Part shown: positions 41,281-48,304 of the stretch, one piece after another
Layout: every line of letters begins with the position of its first letter
How positions within the stretch are numbered: the stretch's first letter is position 1
Origin: Clostridia bacterium
GTDB taxonomy: Bacteria > Bacillota > Clostridia > Oscillospirales > Acutalibacteraceae
Reading direction: 5' to 3'
NCBI GenBank assembly: GCA_017625435.1
Contig: JAGAKX010000051.1
Span: 1 to 64,000, forward strand
DNA: 64,000 nucleotides
Notes under the pieces: model-generated
Databases searched by the model: none
Seen by the model: the letters and a program-made list of their open reading frames with translations, nothing else
Told to the model about the DNA's origin: nothing
Made by a program: the position numbers and the translations under genes

Positions 41281-42816
41281 TCAGAAGAGATTAGAGAAGA
41301 ATCTGCCGATAATTGCGAACCAATTGTTGAATTCTGCTACAAGGAAATCGAGAATACCCCAGTCTGCATAGGAGCTGTCAACGGGCTCTGATGTGCCGGC
41401 TTTTACCGATGCATCAAGAAGGAATGCCTGAGTGTAAACGATACCGCCTTCGCCGAATACTTCGACTCTTACGTAATCGCCGAGAACATCTGCGTAAGAA
41501 TTAAGGTCAAGTGTTGCATCGCCTGCCTTCTGAGTTTCAATGAGCTTGCCGTCGGAAATCCATCTTACTATGAGAGCATCCGTTGTTGAGACTGTGATTT
41601 CATCTGTTGCTTCATTTACTTCGATAGAAGTGATGCGGGGATCTGCTTCTGCCGTGTTGTAGCCGTCTTCAAGAGTGGAATAAGTGATTCCTATATCCTC
41701 GTCAGCAGGTAATTCGCCGTTTTCGATAGCTTCAATTCTTGCAAGCATTTCTTCAGCTGTGCCGTTTACCTTGCCGTAAAGCTCTGTTTCACCGTAGAAT
41801 TCTTTAAGAGCTGCTGCAATATCACAAAGCTCGTCGTAGTTGCCGAGACAATGGCTTGCTGCGAAAAATTCTCCGTTTTCAAGGCTTGAACGGAAGGCTG
41901 CGGAGGTAAGCTCAGGCATAAGAGCAAGCACATAGCCCGAATCAATGATATCAAGGTTATGAGCATCTGAGGATGCAATAGCAAAAACATTTTCACCGTT
42001 TGCGGCGAATCTCTTGAGAAGGTTATCCCAGAGAATTCTGTCAAAGCGGGTTCTGTTGTCGCCCTTGGAATTCATATCAATACCGATACAGCTGTCATAT
42101 CTGTCAATAAGAGAAGCAAACTTGTTTATATAATAACGGTAAATGAAGTTATCTTCATTATAAGCTTCTTCCGAGCGGATTTCATATCTTGCCTTTGTGT
42201 ATTCACCGGGATGGTTGATAACACTTACACCGCCTGCATTGTCGATGCCCTTTACAGCATCCTCGTAGGTTGTGATTTTAGTCTGTGTGAAGTCTGCGAA
42301 CCAACCGTTTACGTGAGCGTTTACGGAAAGAGCGTTGTTTTCGTTGCCGAAGGGAACACGGAGGATTTTTCTGCCGTCTTCAAGAACGAGGTAATCGTCG
42401 CCGTTTTCTGTTATAACAGAGTAGGCAACGCCGTTATCAAATACGCCTTCCTTATCGAGAGGAACGATGGGACCCTCGGTCTTGCCGATAAGACTCATAG
42501 CACCGTAAATAATCTTGTTTTCGCTGTTTTCGGTCCAGGAATAGTTAACCGTACCGTGGTCGGTTGTAGCAACAAGGTCAAAGCCTGTTTCAGCGTGGCG
42601 CTGAATGGAAGCCTTGAGAGTATCGTCACCGTCACTTGCATTTGTATGGGTGTGAAGTGCGGTTTTATAAGCCGTAACCTCATCCCATTTTACGTTTTCA
42701 TAGGGATTTGTAATTTCATAAGAGCCGTCTTCTTCGGCTGCAAAGGAAATTACTGCAAAGGGTACAGTCATTAAAACTGCGAGGATAAGAGCAATTGCAG
42801 TTCTTAAATTTTTCAT
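41281..42816 (-). CDS. Secreted PHP-domain metallohydrolase, second copy
   Basis: A 511-residue paralogue of the protein at 25499-26848. A signal peptide (about 1-27, ending SFAA) is followed by the shared start ITNPYENVKW and the PHP domain with H-x-H in ALHTHTNASDGD (55-57), TTDHGTVNYS, INHPGEY and SSDAHNLD. An insertion of about 90 residues lies between about 330 and 410 compared with the first copy. The tail is the same kind: a beta region, then an amphipathic helix ending FNNWFAIIGRFFSNLF. The ATG is fixed by AAGGAG 6 bp upstream. The substrate is unknown; an exported phosphoesterase or similar hydrolase is the best statement. Confidence 0.86.
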   Translation of the reverse strand: MKNLRTAIALILAVLMTVPFAVISFAAEEDGSYEITNPYENVKWDEVTAYKTALHTHTNASDGDDTLKASIQRHAETGFDLVATTDHGTVNYSWTENSENKIIYGAMSLIGKTEGPIVPLDKEGVFDNGVAYSVITENGDDYLVLEDGRKILRVPFGNENNALSVNAHVNGWFADFTQTKITTYEDAVKGIDNAGGVSVINHPGEYTKARYEIRSEEAYNEDNFIYRYYINKFASLIDRYDSCIGIDMNSKGDNRTRFDRILWDNLLKRFAANGENVFAIASSDAHNLDIIDSGYVLALMPELTSAAFRSSLENGEFFAASHCLGNYDELCDIAAALKEFYGETELYGKVNGTAEEMLARIEAIENGELPADEDIGITYSTLEDGYNTAEADPRITSIEVNEATDEITVSTTDALIVRWISDGKLIETQKAGDATLDLNSYADVLGDYVRVEVFGEGGIVYTQAFLLDASVKAGTSEPVDSSYADWGILDFLVAEFNNWFAIIGRFFSNLF

Positions 42817-42846
42817 ATTATTACTCCTTGTATCTGAGATATTTTT

Positions 42847-42875
42847 ATTTTAGCATACCGTTTATTTTTGTTCAA
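42847..42875 (-). promoter_or_regulatory. Probable promoter of the second secreted PHP gene
   Basis: Minus strand: TTGAAC (42875-42870), 17-bp spacer, TAAAAT (42852-42847). It lies across the 3' end of comF, so the PHP gene can be read apart from the comF operon. Confidence 0.55.
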
Positions 42876-43581
42876 CAGTTTTTTTCTCTTTTTTCCTGAC
42901 GTTGCATACAGCCGTAAAAACTGCTTCAGCTCCGAAAATAAGGAGAGTTTTTGCTGCTTCGTTGAGAGTGTTGCCCGTGGTGCAAACGTCGTCGATGATA
43001 AGAATATTTTTTCCCTGTATTCTGTCTGTGAATTCCTTTTTAGGCTCAAAAACGCCTGAAAGATTTCCGCTTCGGGCGATTCCTCTGAGATTATGCTGAT
43101 TCTTTGTGTAAAACTCCTTGGAAAGCAAGGGAAGACAGGGAATCCCCGAATGGACGGAGAGTCTTTTTGCAATAAGCTCTGCCTGATTGTAGCCTCTCAT
43201 AAATTTTGCAAGGGGACGCATGGGGATAAAGGTAATTAAGTCTGTCCTTGCGAGGAAATCTCTGTCCGAAAGCTGAAGAAGAATTGCCTTTGCAAATGTG
43301 TCCGCAATGTCACGGCGCAGATGAAATTTCAGACGGAAGATGTTTTTCCGTGCTTCCTTTTCGTGATAGAAAACAGCGGAGAATTTTTCGTAGTAAAGCC
43401 GTTTTCCGCAAAGACACTGAGAAAGATGCAGTCCGCATACATCGCAAAGCCCCGTTGTCCCGGAGGGCTTTATTACAAGCTTTTCGCAGTCCTCGCAGAA
43501 GGGAAGTGTACTTCCCGTAATTCTGTCACAGCTGCAGCATCTCTGAGGAAAAAAGACATCCCTTAAAGGTGAATTCTTCAT
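42862..43581 (-). CDS. comF: ComF family phosphoribosyltransferase-like protein
   Basis: A 239-residue ComF. The N-terminal half has the four-cysteine zinc motif (CCSCDR, CEDCEK, then CDVCG and C-x-C), and the C-terminal half a PRTase domain with the PRPP-binding motif ILIIDDVCTTGNTL. In naturally competent bacteria ComF is needed for inward DNA transport together with ComFA; comFA is not seen here. It overlaps the end of maf by 4 bp. Confidence 0.93.
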   Translation of the reverse strand: MKNSPLRDVFFPQRCCSCDRITGSTLPFCEDCEKLVIKPSGTTGLCDVCGLHLSQCLCGKRLYYEKFSAVFYHEKEARKNIFRLKFHLRRDIADTFAKAILLQLSDRDFLARTDLITFIPMRPLAKFMRGYNQAELIAKRLSVHSGIPCLPLLSKEFYTKNQHNLRGIARSGNLSGVFEPKKEFTDRIQGKNILIIDDVCTTGNTLNEAAKTLLIFGAEAVFTAVCNVRKKEKKTVEQK

Positions 43582-44138
43582 ATCGCAGAGCTTTCCTTCA
43601 TTATACGGTAAAGCTTTGAAACCGGAAGACCGACCACGTTATTGTAGTCACCGTTTATTGATTTTACGAGAGTGCAGCCCTTTCCCTGAATTCCGTAAGC
43701 GCCTGCCTTGTCGGAGGGCTCACCCGTAGCGATATATGTACGGATTTCTTCATCGGAAAGACTGTAGAAGGAAACCTCGGTTCTTTCCGCAAAAACTGTT
43801 TTTTTACCGCCGTGTATTATGCATACGCCCGTAAAAACCTCATGTGTTCTGCCTGAAAGAGCGCAGAGCATTGAAAAAGCATCCTCTTCGTTTTTCGGCT
43901 TTCCGAGTATTTTTCCGTCAAGCACCACTACCGTATCTGCGGAAATTACCGTATCGCCGGGGCAGTTTCCCGCAACGGCTTCCCCTTTTATTACTGCAAG
44001 GCTTTTTACTGTTTCCTCGGGGGAAAGGTCAGGGTCGGTTATCTCCCGGACATCGGAAACCTTCACGGTAAAATCCTCTGTTATGAATTTCATAAGCTCA
44101 CGTCTTCTGGGAGAGGCTGATGCCAGTATTATTGCCAT
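43578..44138 (-). CDS. maf: Maf nucleotide pyrophosphatase
   Basis: A 186-residue Maf/ASMTL-like pyrophosphatase that hydrolyses non-canonical or excess nucleoside triphosphates (dTTP/UTP subclass likely). The start ILASASPRRRELM and the catalytic ISADTVVVLDGKILGKPK are clear, as is the GKAGAYGIQGKG-like segment (DKAGAYGIQGKGCTLVKSI). It is between the TSCPD gene and comF, overlapping comF by 4 bp. Confidence 0.96.
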   Translation of the reverse strand: MAIILASASPRRRELMKFITEDFTVKVSDVREITDPDLSPEETVKSLAVIKGEAVAGNCPGDTVISADTVVVLDGKILGKPKNEEDAFSMLCALSGRTHEVFTGVCIIHGGKKTVFAERTEVSFYSLSDEEIRTYIATGEPSDKAGAYGIQGKGCTLVKSINGDYNNVVGLPVSKLYRIMKESSAI

Positions 44139-44140
44139 AA

Positions 44141-44392
44141 TTATTCTCCGATGATTTCCTTAAGAGCCTTTGAAAGCTGGTCGGGGCAGGATGTGGGCTT
44201 GAAGCCGCAGCGGATACCGGAAAGTCTGTCGATTACTTCCTTTGCATCCATTCCCTTTACGAGGGCTGAAATTCCCTGGGTATTACCCTTACAGCCGCCT
44301 ACAAAGCGTACATTTTCTATGATGTTGTTTTCGGCCATGTCAATTTCAATAGCACCGGCGCAGGTGCCCTTTGTCTTGTAAACGTGTGTCAT
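44141..44392 (-). CDS. TSCPD domain protein
   Basis: An 83-residue protein made of one TSCPD domain, named after its conserved T-S-C-P-D motif, which is present near the C-terminus (CGFKPTSCPDQLSKAL). The N-terminus has the CAGAIEID and VRFVGGCKGNTQGIS blocks of the small TIGR03905-type family. The domain also occurs at the end of class II ribonucleotide reductases; the free-standing version has no settled function. It is 2 bp from maf. Confidence 0.9.
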   Translation of the reverse strand: MTHVYKTKGTCAGAIEIDMAENNIIENVRFVGGCKGNTQGISALVKGMDAKEVIDRLSGIRCGFKPTSCPDQLSKALKEIIGE

Positions 44393-44404
44393 TGTAAATT
44401 CTCC

Positions 44405-45250
44405 TTATTCCGATTTGTCTTCTGTATCCGTAAAGAAAGCTTTTATGTCGTTGCGTATATTTTCTATATCCTTTACGGTGTCCTCTGCTGCTTTTCTTAC
44501 CGAGCTGTAAATATTCATAAGACGGTTTGCGGCTTTATTCTTGGTGGTAAGCTCTTTAAAGCCTGCAAGAATATCCGAATACTGCTTTGAAAGCTCTTGT
44601 TTTACCTCTGTGAGCATATCCTTGCTTACAAGCAGCTCCTCGTATTTATTTTCCGCGGTATCCTTTATAAGGTCTGCCTTTTCGCTTACGGTTGCCCTGA
44701 AAGCCTTCAGCTTCTTCATCAGCTTACTGATGTCGGCGGCTGCCTTGACGGTAAGGGTCAGGTCAACTGCAAGGACTGCCAGAATCACAAATACCGCAAT
44801 TGTTCTGACATTCTGCGGAATAAAGCTCAGAACATACTGATATACGGGTGCTATGAGGTATACATATACGAATGCGAATATTGCCCAGTAGCAGGTGTGC
44901 TTGAAGCAGATTCTGCCGTGAAGGTTAAGGAAATTATTTGAATAGTCCCACCAACGGGCATTGAAAAGCTTTTCCATTATGTAGCTTGTGGCGTATTCCA
45001 CGATATCTGCGAGCACCATACCTAAAAGGAGAACGGGAATAACTCTTTTTTCAATAGGCTGAGAGAGAGGAACGAGAATAAGCTCAAAAACCAGACATCC
45101 TGTGCCGTATATGGGGCACATCGGTCCGTACAAAAAGCCGCTGTTTATTATCTTTTTTTCGCCGAGTGAACGGTATGTGCATTCTATTGCCCAGCCTATA
45201 GCGCTGAAAATGAAAAACATAAAAACGTAATTTATTATGAGGTCAAACAT
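44405..45250 (-). CDS. CmpB-type (ABC transporter type IV) membrane protein
   Basis: A 281-residue protein with about five membrane spans in the first 165 residues. The start with FFIFSAIGWAIECTYRSLGE and the FLYGPMCPIYGTGCLVFELI and RWWDYSNNFLNLHGRICF blocks match the putative ABC-transporter type IV (CmpB, PF06541) family. The C-terminal 110 residues are a charged, probably coiled-coil helix. The name is historic; transport has not been shown to my knowledge. It lies in an operon with an HD protein and the TSCPD gene. Confidence 0.88.
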   Translation of the reverse strand: MFDLIINYVFMFFIFSAIGWAIECTYRSLGEKKIINSGFLYGPMCPIYGTGCLVFELILVPLSQPIEKRVIPVLLLGMVLADIVEYATSYIMEKLFNARWWDYSNNFLNLHGRICFKHTCYWAIFAFVYVYLIAPVYQYVLSFIPQNVRTIAVFVILAVLAVDLTLTVKAAADISKLMKKLKAFRATVSEKADLIKDTAENKYEELLVSKDMLTEVKQELSKQYSDILAGFKELTTKNKAANRLMNIYSSVRKAAEDTVKDIENIRNDIKAFFTDTEDKSE

Positions 45251-45266
45251 TGTAATGCTCCGTTGA

Positions 45267-45815
45267 TTATTTGTTTATTCCGGAATTGATTCTGAGAAGC
45301 TTCTTCTCAAATTCCTTTTTTAAGTTTTCGTCCTTACTGAGCTTCATTTCCTTGGAAGCGCAGTATTTATCGGAAAAGGTGACAATTAAACCTTCTCTTG
45401 AGGAGGGAGGAAGAATTGTCAGAGGCCACATGTGGCGAAGGATTACTCTTTCTTCCTTTTTTGTAAGGTCAGGACAGAGAAGCCTTGCATTGGTTGCTGC
45501 AAATTTCGGATGCCTGAAGCCGTGGGGACGGTGCGACCAGTCGGGATCGTGCCAGTCGTAATACACGAGATCGTGAAGAATTGCACCCCTTGTTGCAGTC
45601 TTTACGTCACAGCCGAATTTCTTTGACAGCACGTAGCTCATATAGGTTACGGCTCTTATGTGGTCAAGTCGGTTGCAGGTGCTGTGCTGAGGATACTGCC
45701 GCATTGACTGTACCTCATCGGTACTGTAAAGATACCCCGCATAAGAGAAAAAATCGGGGTCCTTCTCGGGGGAAAGGGCATAGGATTTTGCGAATATATC
45801 AAAAAGCTTTGCCAT
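45267..45815 (-). CDS. HD domain phosphohydrolase
   Basis: A 182-residue HD-superfamily protein. The metal ligands are seen as H in NRLDHIRAVTYMSY, the HD pair in GAILHDLVYYDWHD, and the later D in TFSDKYCAS. The YDWHDPDW and HGFRHPKFAA blocks mark a Clostridia subfamily (HD domain-containing, function unknown) that probably hydrolyses a phosphate ester or nucleotide. The ATG at 45815 follows AGGAG. It is the first gene of a five-gene operon (HD, CmpB-like, TSCPD, maf, comF) read from 45850-45878. Confidence 0.88.
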   Translation of the reverse strand: MAKLFDIFAKSYALSPEKDPDFFSYAGYLYSTDEVQSMRQYPQHSTCNRLDHIRAVTYMSYVLSKKFGCDVKTATRGAILHDLVYYDWHDPDWSHRPHGFRHPKFAATNARLLCPDLTKKEERVILRHMWPLTILPPSSREGLIVTFSDKYCASKEMKLSKDENLKKEFEKKLLRINSGINK

Positions 45816-45849
45816 AAGAATCGCTCCTGAAAAATCAAAATACATAGTT

Positions 45850-45878
45850 ATAATAACATATATACATTAAAATATCAA
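45850..45878 (-). promoter_or_regulatory. Promoter of the HD-CmpB-TSCPD-maf-comF operon
   Basis: Minus strand: TTGATA (45878-45873), 17-bp spacer, TATTAT (45855-45850), 34 bp before the start codon. It is back to back with the rnpB promoter. Confidence 0.7.
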
Positions 45879-45887
45879 TAATCAAGG

Positions 45888-45916
45888 TTGACATTTTTTG
45901 TGTGATGATATAGAAT
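45888..45916 (+). promoter_or_regulatory. Promoter of rnpB
   Basis: Perfect TTGACA (45888-45893), 17-bp spacer, TAGAAT (45911-45916). The predicted start near 45922 agrees with the 5' end of RNase P RNA. Confidence 0.9.
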
Positions 45917-45920
45917 TATC

Positions 45921-46258
45921 CCTGCGAGTAGGACGGGCAATTACGCTCGGTTTTCGGGTGAGGAAAGTCCGGGCTCCACAGAGCAGGGTAACGGCTAACG
46001 GCCGCCGAGGGTGACCTTAAGGGAAAGTGCAACAGAGATATACCGCCTGCTTAAAGCAGGTAAGGGTGGAAAGGCGAGGTAAGAGCTCACCGGCATACAG
46101 GAGACTGCTATGCCCTGTAAACCCTATCCGGAGCAACACCGACAGAAGTGGCTTGCTCGGCCATAACTTCGACGGGTGGCGTGAGCGCAGGAGCAATTCT
46201 GCGCCAAGACAGATGATTGCCTTAAATGACAGAACCCGGCTTACAGGCTTACTCGTAA
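45921..46258 (+). ncRNA. rnpB: RNase P RNA, bacterial type A
   Basis: Catalytic RNA subunit of RNase P. Conserved segments occur in order: GAGGAAAGTCCGGGCTCC (from 45959), the ATACCGCC region (about 46040), GGTAAGGGTGGAAAGGCG followed by the GGTAAGAGCTCACCGG hairpin, the GCATACAGGAGACTGC region, and the closing GACAGAACCCGGCTTAC (from 46229). The P1 helix is formed by CGAGTA (45925-45930) and TACTCG (46250-46255). The layout is type A (ancestral), as in Clostridia, and not the Bacillus type B. The ends are estimated from P1 and the promoter. The protein partner rnpA is at 2773-3111. Confidence 0.95.
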
Positions 46259-46262
46259 CATA

Positions 46263-46288
46263 CCGGCAGGATTTCCTGTCGGTTTTTT
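46263..46288 (+). terminator. Rho-independent terminator of rnpB
   Basis: CCGGCAGG (46263-46270) pairs with CCTGTCGG (46275-46282, one wobble) around a 4-nt loop, followed by six T. Confidence 0.92.
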
Positions 46289-46324
46289 CATTATTTCCCA
46301 ATGCGTTTTTTTTGAGAGAGATTC

Positions 46325-46353
46325 TTGACAAGAAAAATCTGATGATGTAGACT
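46325..46353 (+). promoter_or_regulatory. Promoter of the CHAP/ricin/dockerin gene
   Basis: Perfect TTGACA (46325-46330), 17-bp spacer, TAGACT (46348-46353), 33 bp before the start codon. Confidence 0.8.
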
Positions 46354-46386
46354 AATTCCGTAATTTGTTATGCAGAGGTTCAGGTA

Positions 46387-47808
46387 ATGAAAAGATTTAT
46401 TAAAAATGTTTTGTGTGTGACTCTTGCTCTCCTGATAGTGTCGGCAGGCTTTACGGGCTTTTATTTTTCCGCTGAAGGGAAAGCCGAATCACAAAGAGAC
46501 GCTATTGTAAGAATAGCCCTTGCTGAAGAGGGTGTTTCGGGCTGTCCCAATAAATACACCTATGCCTACGGTGAAATCGGCGGTACGTATAATTGGGGCT
46601 GGTGCGCTGCTTTTGTATACTGGTGCTCACAGCAGGCAGGAATTCCCCACAGCATAATTGCAAGAAATTCGGAGCCTTATCTTGAGGGCTTCAAGCTGAA
46701 GAATTGTTATGATTATTCAGCAGATGCCGATATACAAAAAGGCGATATACTCTATATGGAGAACAATAACGGTGCACATATAGGTCTTGTTGCGGATGTT
46801 GATGACGAATTCATTTATACTGTTGAGGGTAATGTTAAAAATACCGTAACAAGATATCGGTACAGAAGGGCAGACGGATATTCCGATTGGTCCGGTTACG
46901 GTGAGAACTGGCAGAGAATCGTCCGTTACGGAGTTCCGGCTTATGAGGATATGAAGGATGAACCCGTAGCAGAATTAAGACCTGCCGACGGTATTTATAA
47001 AATAACCTCTTCATACCGTGAGGGTGACAGAGAGGATTTTGATTACGTCAATTTTTCAAAGGATGACAATAACGTGCACGTCCGCACAAACCTTGACGGG
47101 CTCAGGGATTCCGAGCGTGTGAGATGTCAGTATTTTAAGTTTACCCATATTTCAGACGGCTGGTATACAATTACCAATATCGGCACCGGTAACGCTATGG
47201 AGGTTGCTGACGGCGGCACGGCTCCCGGAACAAATATTCAGCACAGCGCTCTTACAAAAAATGATTCACAGCTTTTTAAGTTCTATGATGCAGGTGACGG
47301 CTTTTGCTATATAAAATCAAAGCTCGGTTGTTTTGTTGATATTCAGAGTGAGGATTATACGGGAACCGATAATGTATGGACATATAGATTCAACGGCTCT
47401 CCCTCTCAGAAATGGCTTCTGCACAGCCACGAGCATACAAATACCTCTGAGGTAACCAAAAAGGCAAGCTGTACCGAAAAGGGCCTTATAACTCATTTCT
47501 GCAGCGGCTGCCGTCTTACATATACTGAAGAAATTCCCGTAAGCGAGCATACCTTCACGGGCGGAAAATGCACCGTCTGCGGAATAGAGGCTCCCGAAAA
47601 AATAATGCCGGGCGATGTTGACGGAGATAAGAAAATTACGGCTTCTGATGCCCGTATTGCCCTTCGCAATGCCGTAGGACTTGAAAAGCTTGATGAAGCG
47701 GCAGAAAAAAGCGCGGATGTTGATAAGGACGGTAAAATAACTGCAGGCGACGCAAGGCTTATTCTCCGTGCGTCCGTAGGTCTCGAAGACCCCGAAAAAT
47801 GGCTTTAA
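46387..47808 (+). CDS. Secreted CHAP amidase with ricin-type lectin and dockerin
   Basis: A 473-residue secreted protein. Domain order: signal peptide (about 1-30); a CHAP-type amidase/peptidase (about 35-180) with the catalytic Cys in GWCAAFVYWC (Cys73) and His in GAHIGLVADV (about 131); a ricin B-like beta-trefoil (about 200-355, with W-Y-T-I and S-Q-K-W repeats); a Cys/His module (about 360-410: HEHTNTSEVTKKASC, then FCSGC, EHTFTGGKCTVCG); and a type I dockerin (about 418-470) with DVDGDKKITASDARIALR and DVDKDGKITAGDARLILR. It probably cuts peptidoglycan or a peptide while held to a surface scaffold by the dockerin; the role is inference. It has its own promoter after rnpB. Confidence 0.88.
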   Translation: MKRFIKNVLCVTLALLIVSAGFTGFYFSAEGKAESQRDAIVRIALAEEGVSGCPNKYTYAYGEIGGTYNWGWCAAFVYWCSQQAGIPHSIIARNSEPYLEGFKLKNCYDYSADADIQKGDILYMENNNGAHIGLVADVDDEFIYTVEGNVKNTVTRYRYRRADGYSDWSGYGENWQRIVRYGVPAYEDMKDEPVAELRPADGIYKITSSYREGDREDFDYVNFSKDDNNVHVRTNLDGLRDSERVRCQYFKFTHISDGWYTITNIGTGNAMEVADGGTAPGTNIQHSALTKNDSQLFKFYDAGDGFCYIKSKLGCFVDIQSEDYTGTDNVWTYRFNGSPSQKWLLHSHEHTNTSEVTKKASCTEKGLITHFCSGCRLTYTEEIPVSEHTFTGGKCTVCGIEAPEKIMPGDVDGDKKITASDARIALRNAVGLEKLDEAAEKSADVDKDGKITAGDARLILRASVGLEDPEKWL

Positions 47809-47867
47809 TATTTTTTGACGGCAGAATGTGACAGAAGAAATGTCTGCAAATCTGCACGGAATTTATG

Positions 47868-47895
47868 CCTCCCTCGTATAATACAATGAGGGAGG
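47868..47895 (+). promoter_or_regulatory. Hairpin covering the ribosome binding site of the next gene
   Basis: CCTCCCTC (47868-47875) pairs with GAGGGAGG (47888-47895), which is also the Shine-Dalgarno sequence of the gene at 47902. A TATAAT hexamer lies in the loop (47877-47882). It may act as a weak terminator for the dockerin gene, as a translation switch, or be split by a promoter in the loop. Confidence 0.5.
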
Positions 47896-47901
47896 ATTTT
47901 T

Positions 47902-48216
47902 ATGCTTGATACTATACTGCTTTTTGTTTTTGTTCTGTTTTCCGTGCTGGGATTTTTTGTTTCGGCGGTATTTATACTGATGAAGGCTTCTGCGCCCAAG
48001 GGGAGGGACACCGTTTTTCTTGTCGCTTTTCCGTCGGAGGACAGAAAGGAATATATACTTAAAATCAGATGGCTTCAGGCTGTGCTTACCGTCACGGGGC
48101 TTTCGGACAGAATTACCCTTGTGGCGGTGGATGACAAAAGGTCGGAAAACGGTATTTCCGAAATAGAGGAAGAGCTTTCCGACAGAAAAAATATAATAAT
48201 TCTCAAAAACGGATAA
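47902..48216 (+). CDS. Small membrane-anchored protein, 104 residues
   Basis: I do not recognise the family. One hydrophobic segment at the N-terminus (about 3-27, LDTILLFVFVLFSVLGFFVS) is followed by a soluble alpha/beta part (about 38-103) with a Rossmann-like alternation (TVFLVAFPSEDRKEY, RITLVAVDDKRSEN, KNIIILKNG), so a small nucleotide- or sugar-binding-like domain on the inner face is possible. GGAGG lies 7 bp before the ATG but inside a hairpin. It lies between the dockerin gene and addB, with a terminator after it. Confidence 0.7.
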   Translation: MLDTILLFVFVLFSVLGFFVSAVFILMKASAPKGRDTVFLVAFPSEDRKEYILKIRWLQAVLTVTGLSDRITLVAVDDKRSENGISEIEEELSDRKNIIILKNG

Positions 48217-48238
48217 AAAATCCCTGTTTTAAGTAAAG

Positions 48239-48263
48239 TGTCCCTTGCATGGGACATTTTTTT
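48239..48263 (+). terminator. Terminator after the small membrane protein gene
   Basis: TGTCCC (48239-48244) pairs with GGGACA (48251-48256) around a 6-nt loop and is followed by seven T. Its loop holds the TTGCAT that could serve as the -35 of the addB promoter. Confidence 0.75.
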
Positions 48264-48272
48264 ATATATAAT
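48245..48272 (+). promoter_or_regulatory. Possible promoter of addBA
   Basis: TTGCAT (48245-48250), 16-bp spacer, TATAAT (48267-48272), 33 bp before addB. It overlaps the terminator hairpin above. Confidence 0.5.
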
Positions 48273-48304
48273 AAAGGTATAAATTAAAAAACGGGAGATC
48301 CGAA

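Noticed and set aside
46017..46350. Open frames on both strands across 46017-46350
   Set aside because: They lie within the RNase P RNA gene and its terminator, whose conserved core is clear.
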